Notes: generated by a model from the letters alone, not told the origin. 64,000 nucleotides of DNA from Paguma larvata (GCA_030068075.1 CM057826.1:46282558-46346557); one strand, 5' to 3'; shown: positions 12,600 to 25,094, counted from the stretch's first letter. Made by a program: numbers and translations.

Positions 12600-13640
12600 A
12601 GTTCAGCATCCCCATTGTGCCCATTCATGCAAATCAACTTCCACAAACATAGGGACACTCTGGCTTCCTTAAAGGCTGGGTTCATTAGGGATGCCAACAA
12701 TCCAAGGTGACAGGGTCTGGTGATGAAGGGCAGAGCAGCAGTGTGGCAAGGAAAACTTTGAGAAGAAAAAAAGATCAATCTGGCGGGTCAGGCAGAAACT
12801 GAACAGCCCTGTTCTGAACACCACTGGCCCCTGACAGAGAATCATCAGGCCGGTGGTGCAGGTGTGATGGATAGGCCCCTCTGAGGCTGCCTGTGATTGA
12901 AGCCAGATTGTCAAAAATGGACAGTAAACCAGGAGAGAGAAGCAAAAAGTTAGATGGTGCTGTCAAACTTGCCAGGGATAGGAGGCCAAGAGTGTGGACT
13001 TGCATGAAGAGTGAGGAGGAGAAAAAGGGGTGGTGGTGGGAGATGGGTTGTTTAAACTCCAAGGACACCTGTGAGAAAATCTGGGCCATCCAATGTCCTA
13101 ACGATGATGAGTTTGCAAAAAGGTAATCTCATTGCCTCTCAGGAAAGGAGGTTCTCTGCCTGTCTGCAACCCAAGCGGAGTCAGCTGAGTGTCCCCACCA
13201 CCTAGCAAGCCCAGAAGACTCCAAAGCAACGCTCTGGAAAAGGGTCCCAGAGCAGTCTTGTTAGGATCTGAACAGTGGACCAGCCAGAATTGTTGGCCAG
13301 TGTACCCCCATTCCACCCAGGAAGGAAAGGAAGTGTTCAAGGCCATTAGGAAGGCTTGGTCTGTTCTGGAGCCACGTCTAATGATTCCTGAGAACTGTGG
13401 GGCAGCAGCTTCATTAATTTCATCTTAAATTTTATTGTAGAAGGACAAGCCTGTTAGTCTGCATCAGACCAAGAAATCCAAAAACCCCAGGGGAAAAACT
13501 AGCAAGTCCATTGTGTTCACGATGTGCTCTACAAAGTCCTAGGCATTCTGTGAAAATATCTCAGGAATAGTAGCGGTAGGCAGTGGGGAGAAACAGCAGG
13601 GAGGGCTCCACATGGAACAGCTTCTCTTCCTTGGGTGTCA
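12600..13640. other. Intergenic stretch, unassigned
   Basis: This looks single-copy to the eye. Several overlapping frames on both strands (12596-13428) have no protein signature or splice context, so no gene is called. Confidence 0.5.
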
Positions 13641-13644
13641 AATC

Positions 13645-13830
13645 ACAGTTAACATTTATGAAGGATTTCCATATGCCAGGCACTATGCTGAGCATTTGGC
13701 ATGTAAGCTCTCCTATTATACAGAAGAGGAAACAAAGCACAGAGAGGTTAAGTAACTGGCGCAGAGTCACACAGCTAGCAATTGGCAGTGGTGGGATTTG
13801 AACTAAGCTCATCGCCCTGGTGTTATACAG
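13645..13830 (+). mobile_element. MIR SINE, well preserved
   Basis: CATATGCCAGGCACTATGCTGAGC, AAACAAAGCACAGAGAGGTTAAGTAACTGG, GTCACACAGCTAGC and GTGGGATTTGAACTAAG. Confidence 0.92.
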
Positions 13831-14404
13831 AGGTCCTCTGTAAGACATCCTGGGATGGAAGGGTTTTCTCCTCCCACACTGAAGACCATTTATTTCACAG
13901 GTAGCCACCTTAAGACAGACAACCTGAGGTTTATCACAATCTCAGATGGCAGCTCTGAAGACATGAGAATCACAACTGCTCTGTAGTTTACTCTGCCATC
14001 TGCGAAAAAGGGAAGGATGTTAAATATTGATGTCTTGGGGTTCAGGCAGGCTTTGGGAGTTTTAAGGATTTAAGGTCTGGAAAGCACCTCCTCCAGTAAA
14101 ATCAGGCACCTTACTGTAACCCACTCCTTCCAAAACATCAGGCTTTTCCTCTTTCTCACACCCAGAGCTAAGAAAGGAGCTGAAGCCGATCCGAGGACTT
14201 TAGCCAGACAGTTGCCACAAACATCAGCGTCGAGGAAAAGGAGGAAGGAGAGAAATGGACAGACAGAGGGCTGGGGTTGGAGATGTCGTAGAAAACTCAG
14301 TAAACACAGGAGATGGACAAATAGATGTTGTCTTTTAATGCTAAAGAAGGAAACAGTTTGTCCTCTCAAGAGTCGGTGTGTTTTTTATGAGACCTTTCAA
14401 AGAT
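13831..14404. other. Intergenic stretch, unassigned
   Basis: No element or coding signal recognised. Confidence 0.5.
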
Positions 14405-14419
14405 AGCCCTGCTTTTTCT

Positions 14420-14680
14420 TTTTTTTTTTTTTTTTTTTTTTATTATAATAGTTTATTTTCAAATTGGTTTACATATAACACCCAGTGTTCATCCCAACAT
14501 GTGCCCTTTTTAATGCCCATCACCCCCTCTCCCCCCTCCCCTCACCCCCTCACCCTCAGTTTTTTCTTAGTCTTTGAGAGTCTCTTATGTTTTATCTCCC
14601 TCCCTCTCTGTGTCTTTTTTTTCTTTCCCCTCTTCCCCTCCCCCTGGTTTTTGCTTAGTTTCACAAAGTCCACCTATTCG
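14420..14680 (-). mobile_element. Felid-type LINE-1 3' end, 5'-truncated
   Basis: A poly-T at the left is followed by the antisense L1 3' UTR (CATCACCCCCTCTCCCCCC...GTTTTTTCTTAGTCTTTGAGAGTC). A 15-bp target duplication AGCCCTGCTTTTTCT lies at 14405-14419 and 14681-14695. The short length and clean duplication indicate a lineage-specific insertion. Confidence 0.88.
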
Positions 14681-14686
14681 AGCCCT

Positions 14687-14780
14687 GCTTTTTCTAGCTT
14701 GCCTCTAAGAAGCCTCCGTTAAATTTTACACTTGCTTTTTCTAGCTTGCCTCTAAGAAGCCTCCGTTAAATTTTACACTT
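14687..14780. repeat. Perfect 47-bp tandem duplication
   Basis: Two identical copies, 14687-14733 and 14734-14780, of the unit that starts GCTTTTTCTAGCTTGCCTC and ends TTACACTT. It abuts the LINE-1 insertion at 14420-14680, and the 3' copy of the target duplication overlaps the first unit. Confidence 0.97.
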
Positions 14781-15394
14781 GATTTCAATCTATTTCCTTA
14801 GCTTAGAATTTGGGCAAGCAGCTTCGCCCTGACAATAAAATCAAAAACTGTCCAAAAGGAGGGAATTGTGCTTGTTATGATCTGATTTCATATTCTTTTT
14901 GGGGAAGTGGGTGGAAGGTAATAAATTGTTATGGTGAGATGGAAGAGAGCACTCCCTGGCCCAGGAAACATGTGCTAAAAAAGATGCGGTCCTTGCTCAC
15001 TCAGGATTTTCTCAGAAACCATTCCCACTGCAGGAAACAGTCTGAGAAAAATATAAGCTGCTTTTTAAAAAAATTTCGTATTTAATTTTGAAGTGTGTAA
15101 AAATTTTAAATTAACTTAAAATGTTGATAACACAGAAAGAATCTGAAATAAACATGGAAATATTAGCATCTGGGGGTAGGCACATGGCTCTTTTTCTGTG
15201 CATTTGAAATACATCATACTCTTGAAAACAAACCCAAATTGCTAAGAGAGAAGACCAGCTGGCATGAGAATTAGAAGCTCTGGACGGTCTGGTTTTTGTG
15301 ATATAAACAGCTCATAATTTGAATCTGAAGTAGAGGGAGATTAAGGTAAGGAACAAAACCATGAACAATCAGAAGACTGAAGATTAAATCATCC

Positions 15395-16030
15395 ACAGAC
15401 ACTTATAGAACTCTACTGTATACCTGGGACTTTTCCAGGACTTGAGGACAAAATGTTGAACAGAATAAATATGGTCCCTAACTCTGAGCTTCCAGTCTAG
15501 TCTGGAAGTAGCTTCCAGTCTACTACCAACAAGTAGTAAGCAAATGAGTGAATAATTACATACTGTGCTAAGTGTTCTGGGAAAAAGAGCAAGTAGTGTT
15601 GAGATAGACAATGGCGAAGGGCTTTGCCCAATTTAGACAAGGTGATTACAGATGGCCTCCATGAGCAGGTTCTATTTAGCTAAGGGCTGAAGGAAAAAGA
15701 ACAAGAGAAGAGTAATCCACGGTGAAGTGCCTGGATATGTACATGCCCCTGAAGCAGGACTGGGTCATTTAAATCCAAGGGAGAGATGACCAAAGTGGCT
15801 GGTGTACATCTTTGAGGAGGCAGAGGAGCAGAGATGGTCAGGGGCCAGATCACCATAGCTTTGGACACTTGGGAAGGGGCTGGCCTTTTATCGAAAACAA
15901 ATATGGCAGCACTGCATGTCTTAGTTACAAAGGAGTAACGTGTTCTGAATATACCTTGAAAAAGATCACTCTGACTGCTGTTGTGAAGAAATGGCTTGGA
16001 GATTGGGTAAGAGTGGAAGTAGAGAGATAA
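15395..16030 (+). mobile_element. Ancient interspersed repeat, LINE-like
   Basis: GGACAAAATGTTGAACAGAATAAATATGGTCCC, CCCTGAAGCAGG and GATCACTCTGACTGCTGTTGTG are successive blocks of one old mammalian repeat, apparently the same family as 44030-45260. Confidence 0.55.
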
Positions 16031-16059
16031 GGGAGAATAGAGATTATCTATTCTCTGCA

Positions 16060-16245
16060 CTGCCTTTTTTGTAAATAAAGTTTCACTGCAACACTACACG
16101 CTCATTTGTTTACGTATAGTCTATGGCTGCTCCCACACTGAAACAGCAGAGTTCAGTGATTGAGACAGAGGCCGTATGGCCCACAAACCCAAAATATATT
16201 TACTGTCTGGTCATTTACAGGAAAAATGTGCTGACCCCTGAGTTT
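16060..16245 (-). mobile_element. hAT-Charlie element, partial
   Basis: TTTGTAAATAAAGTTTCACTGC, GCTCATTTGTTTACGTATAGTCTATGGCTGC, GACAGAGGCCGTATGGCCC and a final GTGCTGACCCCTG terminus. Family as at 48985-49308. Confidence 0.8.
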
Positions 16246-16369
16246 GAAGGTTGTGGCACTAGCCTTCGTACTATATGATGGTAGCCAATGAACTTTAATC
16301 CAACAAGAATAATTGAACATGTCTTGAGTTCTCAGGAGAAAGACAGGAAACATAAATACTGTTTAAGAC

Positions 16370-16620
16370 CAGGTGTCCTCTTTGGTAACTGTCCATCCCA
16401 TCATATCCGACCCCTCATTTACCCTTACATAATCCTATTCTTTCAAAGCCTCCACCCTCCCCTTCTGAACTTTCAAATTTGGTTCAAGTCCTGTACCCTC
16501 CATAAAGCTTTCCCCGGCTTATACCTTACTCGGTACTTTTGAACTCCAGCCCTAAGTATCACCTATATTATGTACTCAGCCCTTGATTATACTGTGTATA
16601 ATTAAGGCTTTGGATGACAA
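16370..16620 (+). mobile_element. LINE-2 fragment
   Basis: TTTCAAATTTGGTTCAAGTCCTGTACCCTCC...AAAGCTTTCCCCGGC and the following pyrimidine-rich stretch match L2 3' coding sequence. Confidence 0.65.
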
Positions 16621-17929
16621 GAACATCTTCCCCATGGTTATGAAACAAGAACTATCCCCAACTTGTCCCCTTACCTCTGAGGTATCACTCAAGCCTCTCA
16701 GCCAATGAGAGAAGAACCCTAGTTGCAAGATGAGAGCAGTTGGTTCAAGGATAGAACACGACCCTAACAAACTTTCCTCCAGGGACATCTGCTGCAATCA
16801 GTGAAAATAATCTCTTGTCTTTCGCTGTGATGGCACTAAAAGGCTCTAAGTCTAGGATTACCAACACCCCTACCGAATGTGCACAGTTAGATATACACAA
16901 ACATCCCACCTTCGTAAGGGGAGAGGCAGTGGTGAGACAGACAGAGTGGGGAGTCATGATGGTTTTCCCTGAGCCCTGCATTTTTACCACTTCTCATTCT
17001 TACTCATTACAAGCCAAATCCTTATTACTTAAGCTGATTGAGTTTCTGCCACTTACAAGAGAAATTCTGACCATTATAAGAGCCTTCATCAACTCTGCCA
17101 AAAGACGACCAAGTCAGGGCCATTTGGTATCTCCTGTTGGCAAGGAAATGCAAATTGCTAGTATACTAAGTGCTGGCTGGTTGGTGGATACACAGGTCCT
17201 TTACACTTTGTTAAAGTCTCACCTACAATCAGACTTTGCTAAGAAGGAAGGTCTAGGGAAGTTCTAGTAAAAAAAACAGGATACTCTGCCTACCATTATC
17301 TCTGGGACTGGTTTGGCCATGAACTTGCTCTCTGATCTCAGTCCTTGATACCCTCAAGTTTCCCACGTATAAAATGAGGAAATTGGGGTTTCTGAACCAC
17401 CATTCCCATGCTGATTCCTGAGTTTCTGTCTGCCCAGTTCCTCCAGGAAAATGAGCATTTCTATCCTATCGCTTTGGGACTGGGGTGATTGTTTTCACAG
17501 CATTATTTGATTTTGTTCCAGAAAATCTAATCTCTGAGCCACATGTAGAAGCAGGAGTCTGTGTTTACATTGGACTTCTCATTCCACCCATCTTGGGCAG
17601 CATCCACACACAAGGCAGTGACAGGCTAAGGGAAATGGGAACACTTTGTGTTTTCCTATGTGTCTCATGAAACACCTCAAGTGCTTCTTGAAAAATGTAA
17701 TAAAAATTTTGAAGAGAAGATTTACAAATGTCTTAGAGGCCAGCATGATCTAGGAGGAATTCTAAAGCTGACAGAAAATGTACCTTTATAGGAAAAAAGA
17801 AAACAACCTCATTTAAAAAAAATTAAGAAGGTCTCTAGCAATGGTTTCTTGTTTCTGCCCTTAGCTGCACTTCCTCATGAGCTCTGTTAGTCATGACCAG
17901 CCTGGTTATAATACAGGTCAATATCATCA
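16621..17929. other. Intergenic stretch, mostly unassigned
   Basis: A short antisense MIR-like piece lies at 17330-17405 (TAAAATGAGGAAATTGGGG). The 150-codon plus frame at 16815-17267 shows no domain features and is not called. Confidence 0.5.
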
Positions 17930-18045
17930 CAGCGTTTCTCAACTGGAGCACCATTAACATTTTAAATGAGGTTTTTCTTTGTGCTTCAAGGTCCCCTGCA
18001 TTGCAAGACATTTACCATCCCAGCTAAATGCCAGTAGTCCAATCC
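17930..18045 (+). mobile_element. Ancient hAT-like fragment
   Basis: GCGTTTCTCAACTGGAGCACCATTAACATTTT...GCATTGCAAGACATTTACCATCCC...CTAAATGCCAGTAG follows a common mammalian DNA-transposon fossil. Confidence 0.6.
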
Positions 18046-18089
18046 CCTAGCATTGCTATACGCAGTCCAAAAAGACCCCTATTCATTTC

Positions 18090-18245
18090 CAAGAACCCTA
18101 GGAGGCAGGTACTACCTCCTATCAAGCTCTCATTTCACAAATGAGTTAACTGGGGCCCAGAGATGTGACGTGATTTCCCAAGATCACACATGTGAAAAAG
18201 GGCTAAGGGACGAATTTGAAGCCACATATTTTGGCATCCAACCTT
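18090..18245 (+). mobile_element. MIR SINE
   Basis: CCTAGGAGGCAGGTACTACC, TTTCACAAATGAGTTAACTGGGGC and TTTCCCAAGATCACACATG. Confidence 0.75.
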
Positions 18246-18249
18246 AGTA

Positions 18250-19578
18250 ATTTTTATACTGTCTCAACCCGTCTGATAGCTGCGGGTTTCACTTCTACAG
18301 CTGATACTATTATAAAATTTACAACCAAGCTATTAATATCACTACCAATCATTACCTTCTAATTATACTTTGATTGCATTTGATACATTCTTATACTATA
18401 GTTCAGCAAGTTTTTTCATATTCATGAGTCTTCATTACCATAAGTAGCTCATAATACTTGCATTTGTTAGTAGATAAAAAATAGCCTGTCAGGGTCCAAA
18501 AGCAGCCTTCTAATTCTTGCCCATTGGTCCTCAAGGAGCAGAGTGAGGAACCCATGGGCGTACACCCAGAAGGCAGTGATCAAAAGATTTTCAGCAACTG
18601 AGGAAGCTACTCTATCCATAAAATCCTAGCATTTCTGACATTTGGAGCACTGTTTGGTCAATGCTTGTATCTTCTCATGAGTTGCTCCTAATGAGTGATT
18701 CCACTGTGGCCTAGGATACTTAGAGAGGGAGGGTCTAAGTTTCTAGCAATAGTAAGGTATTAGGGTGAACTATGCTCATCTCCTGTCCACTACAGTTCCC
18801 CAGATCCACCCCATTACTAAGTGCTGGAGGAAGAGATAGATAGGAAAAGAAAGATGTTACGTTATTATGGTTACTGGTACTTGCATTGCAATGTCCTGCT
18901 ACAATAGAGTCACTGGCAACAAGGACGGAAAAGCTTGCCTGCATATCATCTGTTTCAGACACCTCCTCACGCTCATGCACACCAGAGCCATCAATACTGC
19001 AGGAAGGTGAAAAAGGACAGAGCCTCAGGACCCTATGTTCTCATGGTATTTTCAGTGCAATTCACGAGCCTCTTTTAATGCACTTGCCTCCTCAAGATGT
19101 GCTTCAGACAAGCCCACATGATCAATGATAGAGTGATGACCAGTCACTTGTTCAGACTTTGGTAAACCGACAGGTCTGGAGTTGCATTTTAATAACACCT
19201 CTCTCTTATACTCCAGTCTTCTTTTTTCTGCACAAGAAATCTGAAGACGGAAAATAGACTGATTCAAAAGTTTAACACAAGAACAAAGCTAAGGTCCAAA
19301 TTTGTATACTTTTTAGTCAAAAGTATATAGAGCAGTAAATATAATGTCGTTGGAATACCAATTTAGAGCTAATAACCATCAGGGGGAAATGATAAGTAAA
19401 TGCACAAATCTCAAAGGAAAATGTGGTAGTGGGAAAGTTTTCCTTTTCCTGTTTTCAGCAGTATTATTAGAAACTCATTAGGAGTCAATTACCATTTAAT
19501 TTCTCTACAATATCCAATTATGGTTTTGCTGTCCAAATGTTCCTGTATATCACATTGGCCATTTAAAATTAAAATTTT
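18250..19578. other. Intergenic stretch, unassigned
   Basis: No repeat family or exon is recognised. Overlapping short frames at 18735-19267 on both strands look random. Confidence 0.5.
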
Positions 19579-19799
19579 GGGGACGCCTGGGTAGCTCAGT
19601 TGGTTAGGTGTCCAACTTCGGCTCAGGCCATGATGTTACAGTTCAGGAGTTCGAGCCCCGAGTTGGGCTCTGTGCTGACAGCTCGGAGCCTGGAGCCTGT
19701 TTCCGATTCTGTGTCTCCCTCCCTCTCTCTCTCTTCGACCCTCCCCCAATCACACACTGTCTCTCTTCCTCTCTCTCAAAAATAAGTAGTTTTTAAGAA
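19579..19799 (+). mobile_element. Carnivore tRNA-Lys SINE
   Basis: Head GGGGACGCCTGGGTAGCTCAG, GAGTTCGAGCCCCGAGTTGGG, the Feliformia-type GACAGCTCGGAGCCTGGAGCC block and CTCTCTCAAAAATAAG tail. Confidence 0.95.
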
Positions 19800-20555
19800 T
19801 TAAATACCTTTGAAAAAACTGTGGTTTTGCCTTTCTCCCTCCCCCGCCACCAAAAGAGGGTCAATTTTGAAATAGAAGTTCCAAAATCCCTTTTTTGACA
19901 ATTATATTCCAGGGACACTAGAGAAGCTAAGTGAGTCCTATAAAAATGCTGGCAATGAAGCACAAGGATGCCCTCTTAACCTCCCCTCTCTTTGGAAGAC
20001 TAAGAGCTATCCAAAGTGTTTATCCAAATCCATTCTTCAACAAATATTTGTTGCAAACAAGTAAAAGGTATACAGAAATATGTTAGCAAGGCGGGGGGGG
20101 GGGGGAACACCACATTTGTGACAGAAAAAAAGACCCTTAAAAATGTAATTATCTGGCATGTCTTAAAGCTAGTCATAACTAATTTAAATTACTTTGTATA
20201 TAAATATCAGTTATCCCAATGGGAAAATGTAAAACCCAAGAGGAAATGCCTAGAAATGATGGAGTTATAAATCCAGTATTATAGTTGGTAAAGTTATACA
20301 GTACAGAAATGCCTAACTCCCTTCCCCACACCCCCAACTCGCCTTCAGTTCTCTCCTGTGACGCATATTTGCAAAGTAAAACTTTCTGATGGGGATGGGG
20401 AGGGATAACTTGGAAGCAAGTCAAAATAATGGCATCAGACAAAAACCACTAAGACTGATCTTTAAATCAATTATTTGCCCTTTGGGGATGAGGAGCTCTC
20501 AGGACAAGGTATTTGTAAATATTGTACTGGTATATACATACTTTCTGGGTGTTTT
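19800..20555. other. Intergenic stretch with a G13 run
   Basis: A homopolymer of 13 G lies at 20093-20105, and a further C-rich block at 20330-20345. No gene or repeat is recognised. Confidence 0.6.
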
Positions 20556-20741
20556 GTTTTTCTTTTTTTGGAGAGAGAAATCACTTACAAGTGGGGGAGG
20601 GGCAGAGAGCGAGAGAAAGAATCCTAAGCAGGCTCCATGCTCAGCATAGAGACAGACTCAGGGCTCAAACTCATATACAATGAGATCATGAGCTGAAATC
20701 AAGAGTCAGATGCTTAACTGACTGAGCCACCTAGGCACCCC
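20556..20741 (-). mobile_element. Carnivore tRNA-Lys SINE
   Basis: GAGAGAGAAATCACTTAC, GGGGGAGGGGCAGAGAGCG, AGCAGGCTCCATGCTCAGC and CTGAGCCACCTAGGCACCCC. Moderately diverged. Confidence 0.92.
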
Positions 20742-21069
20742 ATTTATTGGTGTATATTTGGTTTGCTTGAACAGGGCATTGCATCTTAGTCTTTGCTGCC
20801 ATTTCATTCTTCTCCCAAGACCTCACCTTCATCCTCAAGAGGCCCTAATCAGGAAATATTCAGGGAGAAGGCTGTTGTCTTGCTATAAACTTCAGATGGT
20901 AAAGAAGCAGATCTTACTTTGAAAATCTTGACACAATATAGACAGAGTTTTCAAAGTGGAAGTGAATAAACTTTGATCATTTCGGCTCCAATATTCTTTG
21001 GCCAATGAAGGAGAATCTAAAGCCATCTGATCCTAAATAGTCAAAATCCTCAAGCAATAGAATATAAAT

Positions 21070-21096
21070 ACACACACACACACACACACACACACA
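21070..21096. repeat. (CA)n microsatellite
   Basis: About 13 uninterrupted CA units. Confidence 0.95.
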
Positions 21097-21229
21097 GTGG
21101 GCTGACTGTTTAAATAAATCTTAAGGGCAGAGACGTTTTGGAAGAGCAATCATCAGAAATGTTGCAGATGAAAAAGGCAAGAACCTAACAGAGATTCTCT
21201 CCTTAACCAAACTTTAGATTTCTCAAAAC

Positions 21230-21592
21230 CCTTTTTGATGAGGCCTCATTCTTGGGATTTGTTTTCAAATGCAAGAATCCCCTACCCTCAGAGGAGAACT
21301 GATAATCTGACCAGATTCCTCATCCCTCCCAATCCCAAGGAATACTGGATCACTCTAAGCCACCTTCAGCAAGATTCCTGGGACATTGACTCAGCCAGAA
21401 ACCTCCCATTAGTAATTTCCCATCCACTGCCCCCTATCCTGCCCCTTGGTTCTAAATCCCCACCTGTTCATGTTATATTTGGAATGGAGCCCAGTTTGGT
21501 GCTAAGGGCTCTATTCCCCTATTGTAATAGTTCCTGAGTAAATCTGTTTTTACCACTTTTACTACTGCTCAGCTCTGGCTTGCCTCAACAAA
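21230..21592 (+). mobile_element. Probable ERV-type LTR 3' part
   Basis: It ends TTACTACTGCTCAGCTCTGGC...CCTCAACA, a U5-like terminus ending in CA, after TTGTAATAGTTCCTGAGTAAATCTG. The C-rich body with TTGGAATGGAGCCCAG is typical of gammaretrovirus-like LTRs. No gag or pol follows, so it is solitary or truncated. Confidence 0.5.
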
Positions 21593-21599
21593 AATCACA

Positions 21600-23454
21600 G
21601 AAGTACAATAATAAAAAGTGTCCATGGGAGGGCATTTCTAGGGTGGATTGCATGTTTGTGAGTACCTCCTGTCGTTTGTGGGTTTTTTGGTTTTGTACCA
21701 ATTGACCTGGAGTGTTCAGGAGAGGCATGGATGCAGGTGTGTCTTTTCTTTTTGTTTTAAAGTGTTAGTTCAGAAATTCTCTCCTTCTAACTCTCTCTTC
21801 CACAAACGTGGGTGATGGCTATACGAATTCAGGGTTTCCTGCGGCTCCTATGCACCAAGTTGTAAAAGTGACTTTCTTAATCAGAAAGGGAGCCAAACTG
21901 GGAGAAAAAAAATGATCATCCTGAGTAACTGATCTAAAAAGAAATTTTCAAGCTCAGGTCAGTCACTGAGCCTAATTGGTTCAACTTGTCTTCTTCAGCC
22001 TACAGTCCTGAGTGATTAGTGGCTTTCAGCATGTTACCCCAATTACACTTTCTCTTCTTCATCTTAGCAATTACTAAGAGGAGAAATAAATATTTGGAAA
22101 TCATTTTAACAACAAAATCCAGGAGTGTTATTTGTGATTTTAGATGGGTTAAGGAAAAAAGAAAATTGTAATGATGTAGGAAATGCGGTTACCCCAGAAA
22201 ATGCTAATTCCCATATATTCTATTCTGTTTTATTAGTGATGAGGTGGTTTCTGAAATTTTCTTCTAGGATAAAATGTAGTGACGTAAACTAGAAAGGCAG
22301 TGATGAGGATCTGGGTTCCAGCCTCTATTCTATTTTGGCAGAACAGAGGGCAATCATAGGAAACGGTAGGGGCTACACGTGGAAAGGGAGATGAGAAGCC
22401 ACAGGGGATGTACAGCCCACAGAACCCACTAAATGCCCAGCCAAGGAATGGCAATAGAATCCTCTGGGCAAGGTGAGCCAAAGATTTTGAAGAAAGGGAA
22501 GGCCTTTAAAAAGTTCCCTGGAAACACTGGTCCTTGATAACTTGACGGTGAAAAACTCCGTAGGCAGAGAAACCAGTTACAAGGCTACTGTGACAGTGCA
22601 CACAGAGGACAAAGAAGGCCTAAAGTGGACAAGGCAGTAGGGATGGAAGATGATGGATACCAGGAAGCCCTGGAAGGAGAAGCAAGACAACAAGATGCTC
22701 GGTTTGGAACATGCTGGCTTCCATGAACGGCATTTGGAACAGAGCTATTTGGAACAGCAGGACACGAGGGCGCAAACGGGTAACAAGTGATCAGAAATAC
22801 AGAACCAGAAAATCAGAACCAGCTAAAATTCATCGAGTTCCTGCCAGGTGCCAGACCCCTTGAACTCTTATAGGAGTACTGAAACAACAAATTCCTCTAT
22901 ACAGCCAATCATATGCAGCATGCTGCAAAAACAAACTAAAAAGCACAAACGGATCTTAGAAGCAGCCCTGCTCAGCCAGCTAGGCCTACAAATGGCTTCA
23001 CATATGCCTCCCCAACTTGATCGATTCCTCCCCCTGCCCCCACATACTCAGGTTCCTCAGCAACAAGGTCTGGCCAGTTGCTGGGGTAATCCAGTAACCC
23101 ATGATGTGTCTCCAGAGGTGAGGGTATTGTTAGCTCATAAATGCTGCAACTGGAACAGGGTGCCAGCTCACCCTGACCTCAAGAGAGGTTTGGATTCCGC
23201 TGCTTCCTTCCCGCACATCTCAGACAACTTGAACAGGAGTAAATCACTCCTCTGCCTTGGTAATAGCCTTCTTAAATTATCCCCCATTGTCATGGCCCCC
23301 AATCTGGGAGAAAAGTCTTCTTCTCAGTAAAGATTTCTAGAAGACTCAAGTAGACTCCAATGTTCAGGCCTGACTGTTTCACTCACTCATCTGGCTTTAG
23401 GGAACCAGGAAATTTCTTCCCTTTGTCCCACTCCCTATATAATAAAACTGCAAG
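21600..23454. other. Intergenic stretch with an unexplained 160-codon frame
   Basis: No repeat is firmly recognised. The longest open frame, 22848-23330 plus, is Pro/Gln/Leu-rich (QLGLQMASHMPPQ, VPQQQGL). It has no zinc knuckle, protease or membrane motif, so I do not call it a gene. A decayed retroelement origin is possible but unsupported. Confidence 0.4.
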
Positions 23455-23810
23455 TTAAAAATAGTAGGAAACATCCTAAATGCCCATCAGTATGTGACTG
23501 GTTAATAAATTATGGATCCTCCATGCAGCTAAGCACCATTTGACACTTAAAAACTCAACAAAACTTGGGGCACCTGGGTGGCTCAGTTGGCTAAGTGTCC
23601 AACTCTTGATTTTGACTCTGGGCATGATCTCAAGGTTGGTGAGTTCAAGTCCCACGTTGAGCTCTGTGCTGACAGTGTGGAGCCTGCTTGGGATTCTCTC
23701 CCTTTCCTTCCCTCTCTCTCTCTGCCCCTCCCCCCCAAAATAAATAAATAAACTTAAATTGTTCAATGAAACTTATCTATTTATGTTGATGTGGAACAAT
23801 CCCACACTCT
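23455..23810 (+). mobile_element. LINE-1 fragment containing a SINE
   Basis: GGAAACATCCTAAATGCCCATCAG...GGTTAATAAATTATGGATCC is the ORF2/3' UTR junction wording of old L1M. After the SINE, TTTATGTTGATGTGGAACAATCC continues it. Confidence 0.7.
23567..23757 (+). mobile_element. Carnivore tRNA-Lys SINE
   Basis: Head GGGGCACCTGGGTGGCTCAG, GAGTTCAAGTCCCACG box-B region, CCCCCAAAATAAATAAATAAAC tail. Inserted in an old L1. Confidence 0.94.
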
Positions 23811-23899
23811 CAGTTAAATGTAGAAAAATTCAAATCATGTGCCTTACCACCATTTGAGCCAGGAAAGGGACTGTAAATACTTGTATTTGTACCAAATAA

Positions 23900-24480
23900 C
23901 TCTGGTATAGCAGGATTCTCCCAGAGAAATGGGACACCAGGCTTTCTTTGTCCAGGAAGTAACTTTATTCCTCGTGCCAACATGAGCTCAGTGGGTTTGT
24001 ACCCAAAAAACTGAGCATCACGTGCAGCAGGGTGTAGCCTTTTATGCAATTTCTACTTCTTTTTTCCCATATCGGGAGACATATATAGTCTGATTGGACA
24101 CAGTCCAAGTTACAGAGTCATGTCAGAGCTCTGCATACCTGTATAGGAACTGATTGTGCCACCTTGCCTTCCTTTGTTCTAAGGAGGCCTCCACCACATT
24201 CCTTAGGGAGGGGTCTACCTCTACCACACTGGTTAAAGAGTGTTTTTAAGTTACAGTCAATCTCAGAATGTAGTACCCATAGGTTTGTCCCAGTAGTGGG
24301 TGAGTTAGGGGAAAACGAATTTATAATGAAATGACTCTATTCACTACTTGACTTCTTCTATCCTATGGAAATTGGTAAAAACAAGTTTTCTGTTAATGTC
24401 TTGTTACCAGGATACCATTTTTCCAATTACTCACAAAGAGCAGAGATTATTAACCCTGTGATTTTATTCCAGCAGGACCG
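23900..24480 (-). mobile_element. Probable ERV LTR
   Basis: On the minus strand there is a GAGGAATAAAGTTACTTCC polyadenylation-type region with GC-rich promoter-like sequence behind it, and the internal composition is LTR-like. Both exact ends are unclear, so this is a tentative call. Confidence 0.4.
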
Positions 24481-25094
24481 TTCAAAATCCCCCTTCCTGC
24501 CATCCACGGAGGTTAAATAATGAATTATGAATGGCACGATGATAATGAAATTCTCAGAATGAACTTTTGTAAGCTTCAAATAGGTTTTCTTGGTAGGGTG
24601 GAAGGGGGCAAAGAGAGGAAAGGCAAGTATTAATAGTGTGAAGTTCTGATGTACTCAACTTGATTTTATAAAGCAGTGAGAAGGTCCCCAGAGCCTCTTG
24701 AGAATTTTCCCTAATTCCATTCAACAAACATTAAGCCACAGTTCTGGGAGATTTCAGAATTAAAGGCCGTAGGAACCAATTGCAATGGTGCCTGCTGCCG
24801 TATTACCTTTGGAAGAGCCTCTTTGGAATTTCCACCAAAACAGGATTTGTTACCAAACTCTGACCTCAGCAGCTTTCCCTGCAGAGAATGGGAATCAGTC
24901 TGGAAATGCTTACCTTGCGCCATTTTCCCTTATATTGCGTTCACAGGAGATCTGTGAGGCCGGCAGGTGAGCCCACCAGGTGCAGATCATTGAGAGGCAA
25001 AAAATGGTGCAGCCGGTCCTGAGTGACCGAAGGCTGAGACTGGGCTCTGGTTGCAGCCCCGACACACTGGCAAGCCAAAGAAAAGCCACAGCAG
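24481..25094. other. Intergenic stretch, unassigned
   Basis: No repeat or coding signal that I can support. Confidence 0.5.

Noticed and set aside
12775..13428. Cluster of overlapping frames on both strands
   Set aside because: Frames overlap each other without a coding pattern or splice sites that chain.
16815..17267. 150-codon plus-strand open frame
   Set aside because: No recognisable protein features or neighbours; expected by chance in this much sequence.
22848..23330. 160-codon plus-strand open frame, the longest outside L1 and TIMD4
   Set aside because: No domain, zinc-knuckle, signal or membrane motif, and no splice context. Composition alone does not support a gene.
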